Assembly (NCBI GenBank): GCA_023374045.1
Contig: CM041779.1
Location: 149,979,485-150,043,484, forward strand
Length of the DNA stretch: 64,000 nucleotides
Direction: 5' to 3'
From: Limonium bicolor
Taxonomy: Eukaryota; Streptophyta; Magnoliopsida; Caryophyllales; Plumbaginaceae
A program made the translations under genes and the position numbers. The notes beneath the pieces are model-generated. The model made no database searches and was not told the origin of the DNA. It saw only the letters and a list, made by a program, of their open reading frames with translations. This document shows positions 38,271 through 50,594 of the stretch, piece by piece (within the stretch, counting starts at the first letter, position 1; each line of letters begins with the position of its first letter).

Positions 38271-38286
38271 AACTGATTGTTTGTTC

Positions 38287-40534
38287 ACTATACATAGCAG
38301 TATCATGCTTACTTCATGGAGGACATTGATTCACGGATTGTCATACTCGCAGGTACCTTACCATTCGCTATATATGCTTATCCAATTTTTTCTCATTCTG
38401 TAAATGCAAGCATGAATATGGAAATTTGGAATGAAGATTTCATATTACTTGTACTTGTTGGGAGTTTGAGATGTCATCATTATAGCATGTGCACGATTCT
38501 TTGTGTAAAAAGTGTGATAAGAGATCCATAATGGTTATGAAGTTCTTAATAGATTCCTAGGTGCCATATCACTAGAATTTTTTTTTTATTACCTAATCAA
38601 CTTTCATGTCTACAATAAGAGAGTTCCTTAACTTTCTCATTCCTTCCATTATTTTTTTTTCTTTCTCCCCCACTATTTTCTTTTACTTTACCTTTAAAAT
38701 AATTACTACTTTGTAAAACTTTTTTAGAAATGAGTAAATTTTTTTTTATTGAGGATATCTGATATATAACCAATCGCTTTTATTTCTCGTACATTTAAGA
38801 AACGTTGAAAGAGAAATGGTGTGGATTCTACACCATTACAGATCTTTTTTTAGTTTCTTATTGACAAATATAAGTGGAATCCATACCATTGTGGATGCCC
38901 TAAGTATCTTATCTTTCTAAAACACAGATTTGGTAATTATTTTGTCATCTTCATTGACCATACTAGGAGAACATCCCAACTCAAAACAATACAGCAAGTT
39001 TGTAAGGATTCATATTCATCTGTAATGATCGCAAATGCTCATAAATCCACATTTGTCGCATTTTCTTCACCTCACCAGCATTTAAAACCACCTAAAATTG
39101 ATACTTCAGTAAAGTATGTGTTTCATTATAATATATTGACCAAAGTATCCTCTTTTATGTGGAAGAAAAACGTCATGATGATTTTGAGTTGATTGTTGAA
39201 GAAGTGTATGAAGTTCTTCGTAACAAAGAATGTGATATAGACAAAGATTGTTTTGAAGAAGAGAATGATGATTATAAATTTGGTAATGAAAGTGAATTTC
39301 AGCCCAGAAGAGTATGGTTTCCAGTCTGTCATGTACAATTGATAAAAACGCAATTGGTTGTAGTTAGTAGCCAGCCAGCCAGTAGCTATCTTAAATGCGC
39401 GAGGTGCAAGCAATGACCTTTGTTGGGGAGACAGACACAACACAACACAACAAAGACGATCGAGTGGAAGTGGTACGGATAATATATAGTACTCCCATCA
39501 TCAAATTAGGGCACCAACTGACATAATCATATAATAAGCAAGCACTATAGCGCAACATTTATTGATTGATAAATTTATATTAGAATATCTCAAAAAAAAC
39601 ACACCAAATAAGCAACACACACATTTTCTCAAAAAAAAAAAAAGCAACATACACATACGACGGAAATTGGAGGAAGAAATGAGAGGAAAAAAAAAAAAAC
39701 TAGATAGAATAGCGGTATAAATTAATTACTACTTTTAAGAAAGAGAGAACACATAATCTGCCTTACCCTTTCGGAAGTATTCCTCGATGAGGCCCACACT
39801 TCATATATAAAATATGAAGAGAGAAACAAACATGAGTTTGATGAATATAAGAGGAAGTATTCGATCATGAAAGAACTTCTTTTTCATTTTTTTCTTTTTG
39901 CCAAAGGATCCAAGTTGCCCTAAATTCTTCTTAATTATATATATAGTTTATAAACATCCCCCTAGATCACACATCGATCAATAGATATTTCATTCATTGC
40001 GCATGTGCGTGTGCTTTCCTCCTCCCGTCTCCACCCACATTTGCTGAAGAATTTGTTGCAGCCAGCAGCAGCTGCTCCAGCAGCTCAAGTAGAGAAACAG
40101 ATTTTATCATTTCAGCCCAGCCCACCTTCACCTCTAGCTAGCTAGCTTCACAATCTTCAGAGTCTCTATTGACTACCCATACTCCTCCCACACAGCTCGT
40201 TGACCGCCCGGTCAACTAAACCGCGGGGAAGATGTATGGGTGGTCGATCACTTGTTAATGGGGAGATCAAGGATTTGGGTATGGTGTAGGGGATGTTTAA
40301 TTTCAGAGGGTTTGGGAAGGAGAGTTGAGATGGGTAAATATAAATCACAGGAGAGAAAGGAAAGAAAAACGAGCTTTTAAGAAGATAAAAGTGAAGGAGG
40401 TTTCAAGTTTAGCATCTTCCAAAGCATATGCCAAATCTGGTGCTACTCACTCCTCATCCACCTCCACGCACACGCCATCATACCTTTTTTTGCCTCCCCT
40501 TTCTATTCTTTTTATTTATTTTTTGGAGAAAAGT
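38287..40534. other. Intergenic stretch
   Basis: Mostly AT-rich with homopolymer runs. A possible exon at about 38300-38352 (CAG acceptor, open to CAG|GTACC, reading YHAYFMEDIDSRIVILAG) has good splice context but no family I recognise. A 40-bp GC-rich motif near 40000-40230 is also unexplained. Confidence 0.25.
39159..39416 (+). CDS. Hypothetical acidic small ORF
   Basis: An 85-codon frame rich in Glu and Asp in its first half (EEVYEVLRNKECDIDKD), ending in a Cys pair (CARC). No recognised domain, no splice context and no neighbour that suggests a role. It could be an exon fragment or chance. Low confidence that it is a gene. Confidence 0.15.
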   Translation: MEEKRHDDFELIVEEVYEVLRNKECDIDKDCFEEENDDYKFGNESEFQPRRVWFPVCHVQLIKTQLVVVSSQPASSYLKCARCKQ

Positions 40535-41004
40535 TTTGCATTGGCTTTCAACTCAATTATATATCCTTGTCTCTCTTATTAATATATTGCCTTTTTTCCT
40601 TTTCCCTCGTTTCCTTAGCATTATTTCTTTTTTCTTGCTTTGTGAGCTACAATTTGTCCATTCCTCTTTTTACTTTTACCATATTAATTTTGTTACTAAT
40701 TAGTTAATTTTGTCTTTTGTTTCCCTATATTTATATATAACTCGTCTTTTCCTTTTTATTTATCTTCAAAAACATGTTACTTCTTATATTACTTATGTAA
40801 ACGACTGCCTAAAATGTATATGGGCCATTGCGTTCTTCTATCACTCAGTAAGGTTTGGTATATTATATGGTACTAATTTTAAAGGAACCAATGAAATTAA
40901 TCCCCCTACTAATCCGTTGATATATATAGAACTAAACCAACTAGGTAATGCCCACTTAGATTGATGTTTTCATCTTTTATATAGCTTCAATTTCTTTGCA
41001 AATG
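40535..41004 (+). repeat. Dispersed repeat copy 1 (related to 56.3 and 57.3 kb)
   Basis: About 470 bp shares long near-identical stretches with 57325-57785, e.g. TATATCCTTGTCTCTCTTATTAAT-like text and TGCCTAAAATGTATATGGG. The last 150 bp also match 56270-56425. The three copies lie on either side of the copia element in the same orientation. Function unknown; likely an uncharacterised transposon segment or a local duplication. Confidence 0.7.
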
Positions 41005-41009
41005 CACCT

Positions 41010-41495
41010 TGTTGGAAAGTGAAGTATGCGTAGAAGAAGGTTGCGGGCAAAACGATTTTTATTTTGCACATTAACCCTTTCGGTCAAAATTGAGACTTAC
41101 ATACATCAGAACTAGCTATCTATCTTTATACAAAGACTAGTTACGAAAAATCGGGAGAGTATCCAAACAATACTCCCTCCATTAATTAATATCTGTCGTT
41201 TTAAGGAGTGACTCTTGTTTAAAAATATATGTCATTTTAACTTTTTGACATACTTTTTTCCACTTTTAACCCTACTATTCAACATAAAAGTAATTATATC
41301 TAGATGGAAAAGTAAAAAATAGTGGTACATGAGTCATTTGTCTACTCTCCTTAAAAAGTGTGCAAGTTTCTAGAATGACAGATATTGTTGAACGGAGGGA
41401 GTATTATATTTTATATAGACTCAATCCTAACAACAAACGTGGACTCTAATAACAAATGTGGGCTGCTCAATATAAATGGATTATCCAGTCCAGTA
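41010..41495 (-). repeat. Copia 3' LTR (with MITE)
   Basis: It begins, on the - strand, TACTGGACTGG directly after a purine tract and ends TTTCCAACA. Without the 229-bp MITE and its TA it is about 255 bp, against 245 bp for the 5' copy. The 5' LTR keeps the empty site of the MITE. Confidence 0.9.
41173..41401. mobile_element. Stowaway-type MITE inside the copia 3' LTR
   Basis: It starts CTCCCTCC and ends GGAGGGAG, flanked by TA at 41171-41172 and 41402-41403. The matching point in the 5' LTR (near 54612) reads AAACAATATTATA with no insert, confirming the insertion and its borders. Confidence 0.93.
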
Positions 41496-42006
41496 CCCTC
41501 AACCCGTAGGGAAGCAAGATTGCCAAGGCTTGATCTTTGAGCGTCGTGGATACCTAACCGCGGCAATTGATCAGTTTGATACCTTGTGCCTGGTAGTACC
41601 TTGGTCATCATGTCGGCAATCTGACTGCTAGTGGGTGTATAAACAACATCGACCAACCCTTGTTGAATTTTGTCACGCACGAAATGACAATCGATTTCAA
41701 TGTGTTTGGTGCGTTTGTGAAACACTGGGTTGCGTGCAATGTGAATAGCTGACTGATTGTCACACTTGACCAGTATAGGGGTGATGTGGGCAACTCCAAG
41801 TTCATGCAAAAGACGTGTGAGCCAAGTAAGCTCAGCTGTCACGCGTCGTAAAGAACGATACTCAGCTTCAGCGCTTGAAAGAGAGACTGAACCTTGCTTT
41901 TTAGTCTTCCAAGAAATAGGGTTGTTACCCAGAAAAATATAATATCCGGAGACTGACTTCCTGATGTTTGGACAGGCGGCCCAATCAGAATCACAATATG
42001 CAACAA
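41411..42006 (-). pseudogene. Copia RNase H segment
   Basis: The frame carries VAYCDSDWAACPNIRKSVSG, the SSAEAEYRSL motif, and CDNQSAIHIARNPVFHKRTK, the conserved RNase H blocks of Ty1-copia. Its 5' continuation is at 50595, across LTR A3. Joining the two flanks restores the expected reading through the D-S-D-W motif. Confidence 0.88.
41496..41505 (-). other. Copia polypurine tract
   Basis: On the - strand GGGTTGAGGG lies immediately 5' of the 3' LTR start, the position of the plus-strand primer. Confidence 0.7.
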
Positions 42007-42518
42007 TGAAATACCCCAAATTTAATTAGAGTGATTAAATTACTCTAATATGATACTTGAGGGCCTAATAGTGCCTAAGTAATTTTGGTAAAGAGAATAA
42101 ATCCAAAAGAAACAAGAAAACGCTTAAAAAGCAAAAAACGCTAAATTCATCGTTATGTGACCGTAGGAGGAATACAACCTCGACAAGGGTATTAGATGAA
42201 TTTACAAGGCTTAACAATTCCTAAATAGCATATGAGAACAATTCCTAAAGGAAACGGATCCAAATAATGTATTGAAACGCTAATAAAGCTTTAGCGCACG
42301 TTTTTTAGAAAACCCAAAAACGTGACTTTGAGTGGTCAAACGAACCCGTAAAAATTATAGTTCATTAAATAACTATAAATAAACAGTAATGGGATCTTAA
42401 TAACCATTAAAATTAAAGAAACAAGAAAATTCCAGAAAACGGGCCCGGTTAGTGAATAGTGCTAAAACCGGGTAAATTAACGAGCGTTTTCTGTAAAAGA
42501 CGAAAAATGCTCCAGCTG

Positions 42519-42543
42519 CTATATATTAAGGGGGCCGGTTTTT
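42519..42543 (+). promoter_or_regulatory. Putative LTR core promoter (A3)
   Basis: CTATATATTA is followed at once by AGGGGGCCGGTTTTT. The GGGGGCCGGTTT block recurs in A4 (43524-43536) and, inverted, in A1 (15221-15235). In all three it lies about 525 bp from the TGAAATACC end, and a pyrimidine-rich leader follows. Conserved position and the TATA-like box suggest the transcription start region. Confidence 0.5.
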
Positions 42544-42582
42544 AGCTAGTAAAACATCCTCCCCTCACACACATTAAGCTAG

Positions 42583-42620
42583 AAAGAAAGAAAGAAAAGA
42601 AAAGAAAGAAAGAAAAAGTA
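42583..42620. repeat. GAAA microsatellite in A3
   Basis: Runs of GAAA and AGAAA over about 40 bp, in the leader just after the promoter-like motif. Confidence 0.8.
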
Positions 42621-45359
42621 GAAAAGCACTTTACCTCTTCTCTCTCCTCCCATTTCTCTTTTTTCTCTTCTCTTTCCTCCCTTTCTTCTTCTCTGCCGTT
42701 TTTCCTCCTCTCCCTCTGGTTCTAGACAATTTTGAGCTTCCTCCATGGCAGCCCATCTTCTCAAGCTTGCCCAAGCCACACCAAGGCCCCAAATCAAGAA
42801 AAAATTACATATTCTTCTTCTCCTCCTCAAGCTCTACACTTCCCTCTTTTTAGAATTTCAAAATGGTGAAGTTCATCTCCATGGGTTTTCCCCATTTGAA
42901 GAGAAAAGCACACCTTCTTCAAGCTTGGAGTTCCCTCTTTCCATTAAGGTAAAAAGTTTCCAAGAAAACTCATATTTTTCCCATCTTGTAGTTGAAATAC
43001 CCCAAACTTAGAAATGGTGTTTAAATGATAAACTAAGATATAAGGAGGCTAAATAATGCCTTAGAAATATTAAGAAACATTTCTAATCAAAGAAAATATA
43101 AGGAAACATCAAAATAGCAGTTTAAGCAAAAACGTGCTCTAAGCTTGAAGAGACTTGGGAGATTACCCAAATATTGTTCTAAGACCTTAGTAATATCCTA
43201 ATGGTCATTTTAAATCAATTACCAAAGAAAACCAAGCTTGAAAACAAGTTAAAACACAAATGTGCTTTAAGGAGTCTTAAAGCACGTTTTTGAAAAATTG
43301 TCTTGTAAATGAGTTTTGAATGGCTAAATGTCCATCATTACTCTTTAATTAACATGTGTACTATATAGTATCACACTTGGAAGTCTATATCAATGGGAAA
43401 TCAAAAATTTCACAACAATGTGCCTTGTTTTGTGAATAGTGAATTAATTAAGCTAGTTTACAACATAAGTCTATATAAGTGAGACATTTGGTCAACAAAG
43501 ACTTAAGTACCCTCATTATTAAAAGGGGGCCGGTTTCTTATGAGGTGAGTCACCACCTTCATGAGTCATTAAGCAAATAAGAAAGCAAATAAGAGTTATA
43601 AAGCAAAAGCACTATTCACCTTTTACATAAATATCACACTTTATTAGTTCTCTCTCCTCACTTCTTCATTCTCCTTTGTTTTCCCACGGTTTGAGCTGCT
43701 CTCTCCCTTCTCCATTAACGTGAAGAACAACTCCATGCTAGCTCCATCTAGCTTTGCCCACATCTTGCTCATTTTAGCTCCAAAACCAAAACAAATTACA
43801 TATTCTTCTTAGTTAGCTCAAGCTCTCTCTTTCTATCTTTTCAAAACTTCAAGAGCTTCATTTTGGTGCCAAGTCAAACCACCATTAGAGGAGGAAATTC
43901 AAGTTTGGAGACTCCATTGGCTTCTCCATTCTCTTAAGGTAAAGAAAGTGTAAGAAAATCTAGGTTCCCACCATTTTCTTCCTTGTCCGAAAATTTACAC
44001 TCATGGGACTCCATGTTTATGCCTTGTTCTAGCTTGTTTTCTACTCTTCAAAGGATTGAGGAGGTCCTTCTTGCTTCATATCCAAGCTTGTCTTGAGAAA
44101 CCAAGGTAAAACAATCACCTTAATACCTTAAAGCATATTTTTAACCTAGGGTTTGTTCCTTAGGGTTAATGTGTTATCTAGTACTCATTGGAGTCATTGG
44201 ATATTGGTTAGAACATTGACAAGGAGATACACATTGGTGACCGAGATTGAACAAAGAAAAACCTAAGGAAGAAAGCTTTTTAAGCTTGTAAAAGAACAAG
44301 GTAAATTACTTACCTTAAGGTGTTTTATTGTTTAAGGGAATGGGATTTAGATATGTGATGAGTTTAGTGTAGAGTTTACATGAGAAAAAGGGTTATATAA
44401 AACCTAGGAGAAACAATGAGCATATTTGTGAACTTGTGACTAAGGAGCAAATGAGGAAAAAGAGATAGTTTAAGAACACCAAGGTGAATTACAAGAAGCA
44501 TTTTATTTCAATGGGAGCCTTGTTGTGTGTATTCGCAGGTTGAAGGCAATATATGTGGAAATTCAGTGGTTAAGATTATTGTCATTTAAGGGCCTAAGTG
44601 CCAAGCATTTTAAGTTTAAGCACTATATGATGATGTGGTGTGGTTTCGGTGTAAATTGTGTGTTAAGGTGTTGTGATGAGAAATTGAGTGATATGGTTGT
44701 TTGATGGAGAAAAACCAAGTGTTTGGATGTAACTATATACTAGAGAACCTATGGCAAAATTTAGAGGAGAACCTAAGTGTTTAAGATATTCTAAGGAGAT
44801 TTCATGACTAAGGAAGTACTAGGAAGTTCTAGAGGTGGTCTTGATGAAAGAGGGTGAGATTAGGGTGTTTAAATGACTTGTAATGACTTAGGCGTCACTG
44901 TGAAGGATTTAGGAAACAAAAGAGTGTACTTGGGTATTTATGACTTAGGTAAATATTGATAAAAGAAGCTAGGAAACTTGTGTAAGTTAGATGTAAGTGA
45001 GTGTGAAACTTTGAAATGGTTTAGGTGAGAACTAGAGTATAGAATCTAAGGAAGGTTTGATAAATGCAATAAGGCTGGGAAGTGGTGTACATGGTGTGGT
45101 CAATTTCTTAAGGAGGGAGCATTTGGTTAATTGAAATTCTTGGTGGAATGCATGTGAGAAATGTAAGAAAATAAGTGCTAAGTGTTGGGAGCTTTGTAAG
45201 AATTGAGTAAATGTTTGAGAAGATCTTTGGAAGTTGTTTTAATGAGTTTGGTGGAGGTTATAAGGTGGGTTTAAGGTGCCAAGATGGTGTTGGACCTATT
45301 AGGACACTTGTGGAAGAGTTTGGAATTGAAAGAGGCAATTTAAGAGAAAGATCTGTAGA

Positions 45360-45630
45360 GGACCGACCCAGGGTCCGACCCAGTTTTGGGTCGGTCGGGC
45401 CATGTTGAGCCAGCCGGAATGTCTCTGGACTGGACCGACCCAGGGGGTTTGGGTCGGTCGGCTTAGCTTTGGGTCGGTCGGGCAAAGGTTTAACGTAGGA
45501 AAATGGGTTCTGTAAGGGACCGACCCAGAGGGTTTGGGTCGGTCGGTCTAGCTCTGGGTCGGTCGGATGGATTTCAAAAGGCGGAAAAGTTTCTGTAATG
45601 GACCGACCCAGGGGTTGGGTCGGTCGACCC
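45360..45630. repeat. Palindromic array H5 in A4 (GGACCGACCCA / TGGGTCGGTC)
   Basis: Four modules start at 45360, 45432, 45517 and 45600, spacing 72, 85 and 83 bp. Each pairs GGACCGACCCAG with a following TGGGTCGGTC; the middle two have an extra GGGTCGGTCGG copy. Strongly GC-rich in AT-rich DNA. Confidence 0.85.
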
Positions 45631-46717
45631 TTAACACTTAAAAAAAAAGAAATTTTGAATTCTAAGAATGGTAATAGGTAATGAGGTATACCTTTGGTAG
45701 GGTGGTAATGATTAGGACCCTAAGAACTTAAGGAATTAAGTTAAGATTAAGTATAAGTTTTAATGTTTAAAAATTAAGTGGTAAGCTAAGTGGCAAAGAC
45801 TTGAGAGGTTATTGAATGGGAATCCCTAGGGACTAAGTGAGTTAAGTAAGGTGCAAATAACTAATGACCTAAAAATGAATGAATGTTTTAGGTTTGTGAA
45901 TTGGGACCCCGAAGAAGGTTAAACAAACAACGATCGACGGTGAACGGTACAATCTTTCTTGTGACCTGCTTGCTAACGAGGTGTCCCTCGGCTTGTGTGC
46001 TATCTGTTTAATTGCTATGACTAAAACAAGATAAAGCATGCAACCGGTTATATTTGTTCTCGTTGGTTTGTGTTATCTTTACACTAACCCGCGAGACTTG
46101 AGATTGTTACTAACCAAGTTTAGTACTTACTGAGTTAAGAATAAGAGATAAGTTTGGTGGTTGTTGGTTAATGCCCGTTAAGGCTTAGCTAGCACATGGT
46201 GATTAAGATTTCTACTAACTGGAACTTGAGTGAGGAAACCCGGGACCGATCTCCGGTCATGCATGCTAAGGAAAAAGGGGGATGGTATCTGAATCAGATC
46301 CGCCCTCCGCTTAAGGACTTGTCTTCGGACTTGTAGCCTAGGGCCGGTTGCCGGCTCAGCTACTCTGGACTCCCGTCCAGAGTAGGTGGCATTAAGATGG
46401 TGCGGTGGGATCACCTAAATCCCAGGTTCGAATTAAGCTACAACCAATCCCTTCCAGGAAAGGTTTGTATACTGAGATTAAGATTAAGATTAAGATAAGG
46501 TAAGGAACTGAGATTAAGGAAATGAGGACTAAGGAGGGGGTTACTAACCCACTTGATAAGGGAACGCTTGAGTCGTTCATTGTTTGTGAACTATATATGT
46601 TCATCTGTGGTTATTGTTATTGCACTTCATATTATGCTTGTGTATGTAATCAATTTCCATGATATCGACAATTAGTCGTCGTAGCCCCGTTAGCTTGGGG
46701 GCCATGAGAGGGTGTAC

Positions 46718-46746
46718 CAGCATTCGTGCTGACCCCCCTCGGGGGT
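46718..46746. other. Conserved double hairpin, LTR A4 copy
   Basis: CAGCA TTCG TGCTG (a TTCG loop) is followed by ACCCCC CTC GGGGGT. It matches the paired stems of A1, A2, A3 and A5 in order and orientation relative to the LTR end, with different stem bases. Confidence 0.7.
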
Positions 46747-48267
46747 TATTTTTACACTTGCAGGTAAGAGACCCATGAGGACGCACTACGAGAGTAGGAG
46801 CGGTTAGATTTAGGGTGGGATGTTTATTTTGAGTTCGGGTTGCGCCTGTGCACCCGACTGTTTATATTTAAACTGAAGTAAGGTTGAGATTATGTTTACG
46901 ATACTTGTACTCGGTTGGTTGTGGTATTGTGGTTGGTGATGTTTTGAGATGGATAAATATTTTGGATAAGTATTGTAAATGTTAAGACCGGTATATTCTA
47001 ACGATCAGACCGTGGCAAGGTCCGGGTGTTATTTATTTCCGCTGTGACGTATTCGATTAAGTGTTCAGTTTTGCGATAACCACGAATGGCTTTGGATGGG
47101 GTGTTACAGTAGTGCTGGCCGATTTTTGCCCTCTCTTATGCCTTGTCCCTTTCCTTGTTTGAGCTCCTTTTCAAGTCATCAATGGTGGTTGGGAGCCCCT
47201 CTTTGATTCATGACCAAAAGCCCACCTTAGGGTTTAAGGTAAATTGTCATTTTTGTGCTATAAGCACTTCCTCTTGCTTCTTAGCTTAATTAATAAGCAT
47301 GAGTGTATTAATTAGTGCCTAATTCCCCATTTGGGTGTTAAATTTGAGGTTGGCAAATGGTTGGTCAACTTGCCTGATTTTGACCAAGAAAGAGGAGATG
47401 AGAAGCTTGGAAACAAAGAATGAAGGAATAAGGTAATTAAATAACCCTAATGTTATTTTGAATGCTTTAGGGTTTGGGATGGGTGAAATTAAAGAATAAA
47501 ACCAAAATATGTGTGATAGTGTGCTAGGAATCTAAATTGGTAGATTTGTGAATTTAATTGTGAATTGAGGGCCTTGGAGCCAAATGATTTGAGGCTTGTG
47601 TTTATATTGTGGTTTAATGAAGTTTTGAGGATATATTATGTTCTGGTAGGACCCTTATGGGTGTGGCTAGTTTAGGATTGATTTATGTGAAGAATTGATG
47701 GATTGGGATATGTTAGGTTTATGGGGAGGTTATGGCAAAATTTTAGTAGAAAATGAGTGATTTTAGGTGGCTTGGTAAGTGGAAGAACTTAGGTGTTCAA
47801 ATGGGTTGTTTAGAGTTGAGTAACAACCTTGGAATGGTATTTGGAGAACTAGAAAGAGAGAGATAAAAATCTGTAGCATGATGAGGTTTGGTGACTTGGA
47901 ATTCCTAGGAAAAGAGTTAGTGTTTATAGTCATGGAAATGAAGGTTGGACTTGAGTGTAGATAATGCAATTGTCTAGGTTGAAGTGGGAATGGTCAAAAT
48001 GGGTGAGAACAAGGGGTAAACCACCAGGGGGGAATTAGAAATGCATAAGGGTGCAAACTGTAACAGTTTGGGTGGAAAATTTGGAGGAATTGAGCAAGGA
48101 AGTGAGTAAGGATTTGACTAATATTTTGAGGAGGTTTAGAACATGATTAAGGAGTTTTTAGGGTGTTTAAACATGTAGGAGACATGTGGAAAGGTTAGGA
48201 AATGATTAGAGGTGAATTAGGGGTTGAAAACTGGTGGAAAACTGTAAAATTTGACAGTTCCAGGGTT

Positions 48268-48447
48268 GGTCCGGGTTTGCAAATCGGTACACAAACCCGG
48301 ACCACCCCAAAAATTAGGTAGAAAGTCACCCCAGGGACTGGTCCGGGTTTGTAAACCAGTACACAAACCCGGACCTATGCAAAAACATGTCAGAATCGAA
48401 TTTCAGTGGTTGGTCCGGGTTTGTAACCCCGGACACAAACCCGGACC
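48268..48447. repeat. Palindromic array H2 in A3 (three modules, exact 72-bp period)
   Basis: Modules start at 48268, 48340 and 48412, period 72 and 72. Each has GGTCCGGGTTT and AAACCCGGACC arms with a variable centre. It is the inverted counterpart of H1 in A1. Confidence 0.9.
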
Positions 48448-50117
48448 AGGGCAAAAATTGAACAGAAAGTGTTTTAAAGTGTCCTAATGATGGGGGAATG
48501 ATTGGGGATGGTTTTAGATGATGTTTAGGAGTTGTTTGGTGACCTTTAAAGGTCCTAAGAAGTGTAAACAAGTTTGAGAAGTGATTGAGAAAGTTGTGAG
48601 TTTAAGAACACTTAAGTAAACTAAGATAACGGGATAACGGGGTAAGTACGGGAGTAGCAATTATGTACGTACCGTAACGCCTTAATATTAACATAACCAT
48701 TTGACATGTAATCAGTGGTTCAAGAGTAAGACTTGAGGGACAAGTGTGAACCGAGGAACGTGAGAACACCCGGTAAAGTTAACCCCGATGAAAGGTATGA
48801 TTATCTCATGTCCTGTATCCTAACTTGGTTACTCTGATTTGTGTGCTTGTTTGATTGTGTGGTCACCTAACAAGATAAATGCACAAATCAGGATGTTTGC
48901 ACTTGCTTATGCTTGTGTTGTATTGTTTTTTGCTGGATTATGGATTGAACTTAAGTTTGTATAATTCATGAAATGCGTGTGTATATGAATTGTTTGAGCG
49001 TGAATGAGCATTGTAGTGCGACTCATAGTTGAGTCTTGTTTGAGTAGTGACTCGTAGAAAGAGTCTAGTGCGAAATAATAAAAATGCGGAAACACACCAA
49101 AACTATCGAACCAATATACGATAACGCAACCCTATGAACTCACTAGAACGTGAGAGAATTGTACGGGATTAGTAAACTCCCGATAACGGTTAGAGAACCG
49201 AATTGACTTAAGCCATAAAACAATTAATGGTGGAAGTATTTAAGTAACCTCTATTTAGAGGATTGATGAGTGTTAAAATATGAACCTTGAGAAAACTAAA
49301 GAATGGTAAGGGATCACCAAACCCCTTAGAAAAATAGTCGAACCCCAATGAGAGGATCCGACTGACATAAACAATGTCCCGAACATGAGAGTATAATGAG
49401 TATTCGATAAGTTGGGTAAAACCCTAAATCTTAGAATACTAGACATTGAGAAATTCCCTAAGCCAATAGATGTTATCGAGAGAGATACCTCTAGGCTAAT
49501 CCATGAGATTGTGAAATGACTCCGAGAGAGGAGTTTTGGGAATTTGAGTAGTCCGGTAGAGAACTGGACATTTGAGAACTTGAGGAGCTAATTGTATAGG
49601 TCCATTTGTACTTGTAAGCCCGGTGGTGGGTCTTGTGTATGACCCTGCCCAGAGGTCGTGGCAAAGACTTAAAATATGTCTTTCAGTATTGAGAATTGAT
49701 TTGAGAACTTGAGTATTTGAGTAATGATTTGAGTATGTGAGTATTGAGAATTGAGTTGTGACTTGAGAGACTTGAGGAATTGAGTTTGAGTGGAGAATTG
49801 AGTTGAGTATTGTAGAACTTGCTTGAGGTTGAGAGTAAGAGAAATTGAGTAAGAGTACCCAAGAGAGTGGGTAAAGCAATGTGTAATTGAGTAAGGCATA
49901 GTGAGGTAGAAACCCTCAAGGCCTAAGATTAAGCAACACTAACTAACAAACTTATTGTGTTAGTGTATTTGTATTCCTTGGTTGAATGTTGAGTGTTGTG
50001 CGAATGTACATATATAATGTATGTTGTATGCATGTTGATTAAAATAAAATGAATCGCATGCTCTCGACCAAATAGTCGGCGTACCCGTTAGCACGCGGGG
50101 TATGCGAATTTCATATG

Positions 50118-50142
50118 CAGCAATTTTGCTGAGCCCCTTGGG
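50118..50142. other. Conserved double hairpin, LTR A3 copy
   Basis: CAGCAATTTTGCTG is a perfect stem. The adjoining GCCCCTTGGG is a weaker version of the second stem. Confidence 0.65.
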
Positions 50143-50469
50143 AAGCTGTTTTTATTTTACAGGAACAATGAAGTCGAATACCGTTCGAGTGTAGGACGGG
50201 TTACTATGTAAGCGTGGGTAGCTATTTAAAAAGTTGTATTCGTTGTATTATGGAATTGTAAGACCGAAAGGTCATTAACAGATGTGGGAATTGTAGATTC
50301 TTGGTATAGCATTGAATGGATATTGTAATTATATATTATGGATTTGAGGATTGTACTTGGATTGAGATTTGATTAAGTATTGGAAATAACGTTTGTATAG
50401 TGTGCTCGGTATAAGACCCATCAGACCGATATTGTATTTGATTGTTGTAATTGAGTTAAGATTGGCCTT

Positions 50470-50491
50470 ATTAGTCACGTGGGTGACTAAC
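50470..50491. other. Terminal hairpin of LTR A3
   Basis: In LTR-antisense reading, GTTAGTCAC, CCAC, GTGACTAAT: the 9-bp stem with one terminal G-T mismatch, about 103 bp from the TGTAACACCCC end. Loop again creates CACGTG. Confidence 0.78.
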
Positions 50492-50594
50492 GGCATTGTT
50501 TCACCCCCGGTTGTATTGGAATTTCCGTTGCTTGTGTATTGGTAATGGAGACGGGTTAGGAGATAATGGTTTGTTTACCGGTAGGGGTGTTACA

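Larger units (their letters stand above)
42993..47108 (+). mobile_element. LTR element A4 (probable solo LTR) nested in A3, TSD GTAGT
   Basis: 4116 bp from TGAAATACCCC to GGGTGTTACA with perfect 5-bp duplications GTAGT at 42988-42992 and 47109-47113. No coding domains. It shares with A3 the promoter-like GGGGGCCGG block, a TTAAG|GTAAA donor at 43939, a GC-rich palindrome array (45.36-45.63 kb) and the double hairpin (46718-46746). It lacks the 9-bp-stem terminal hairpin. It is the youngest identifiable layer of the copia nest. Confidence 0.92.
42007..50594 (+). mobile_element. LTR element A3 (probable solo LTR), inserted in copia pol, split by A4
   Basis: It runs from TGAAATACCCC (42007) to GGGGTGTTACA (50594). 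With A4 and its extra TSD removed it is about 4.47 kb, close to A1 (4.40 kb), its relative in opposite orientation. It carries a promoter-like motif at 42519-42543, a TTAAG|GTAAA donor at 42949, array H2, and both terminal hairpin features. No gag-pol. Flanks do not give a clean duplication (TCTTT against TTGTT in LTR-antisense reading), so a recombination or mutation after insertion is likely. Confidence 0.82.
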
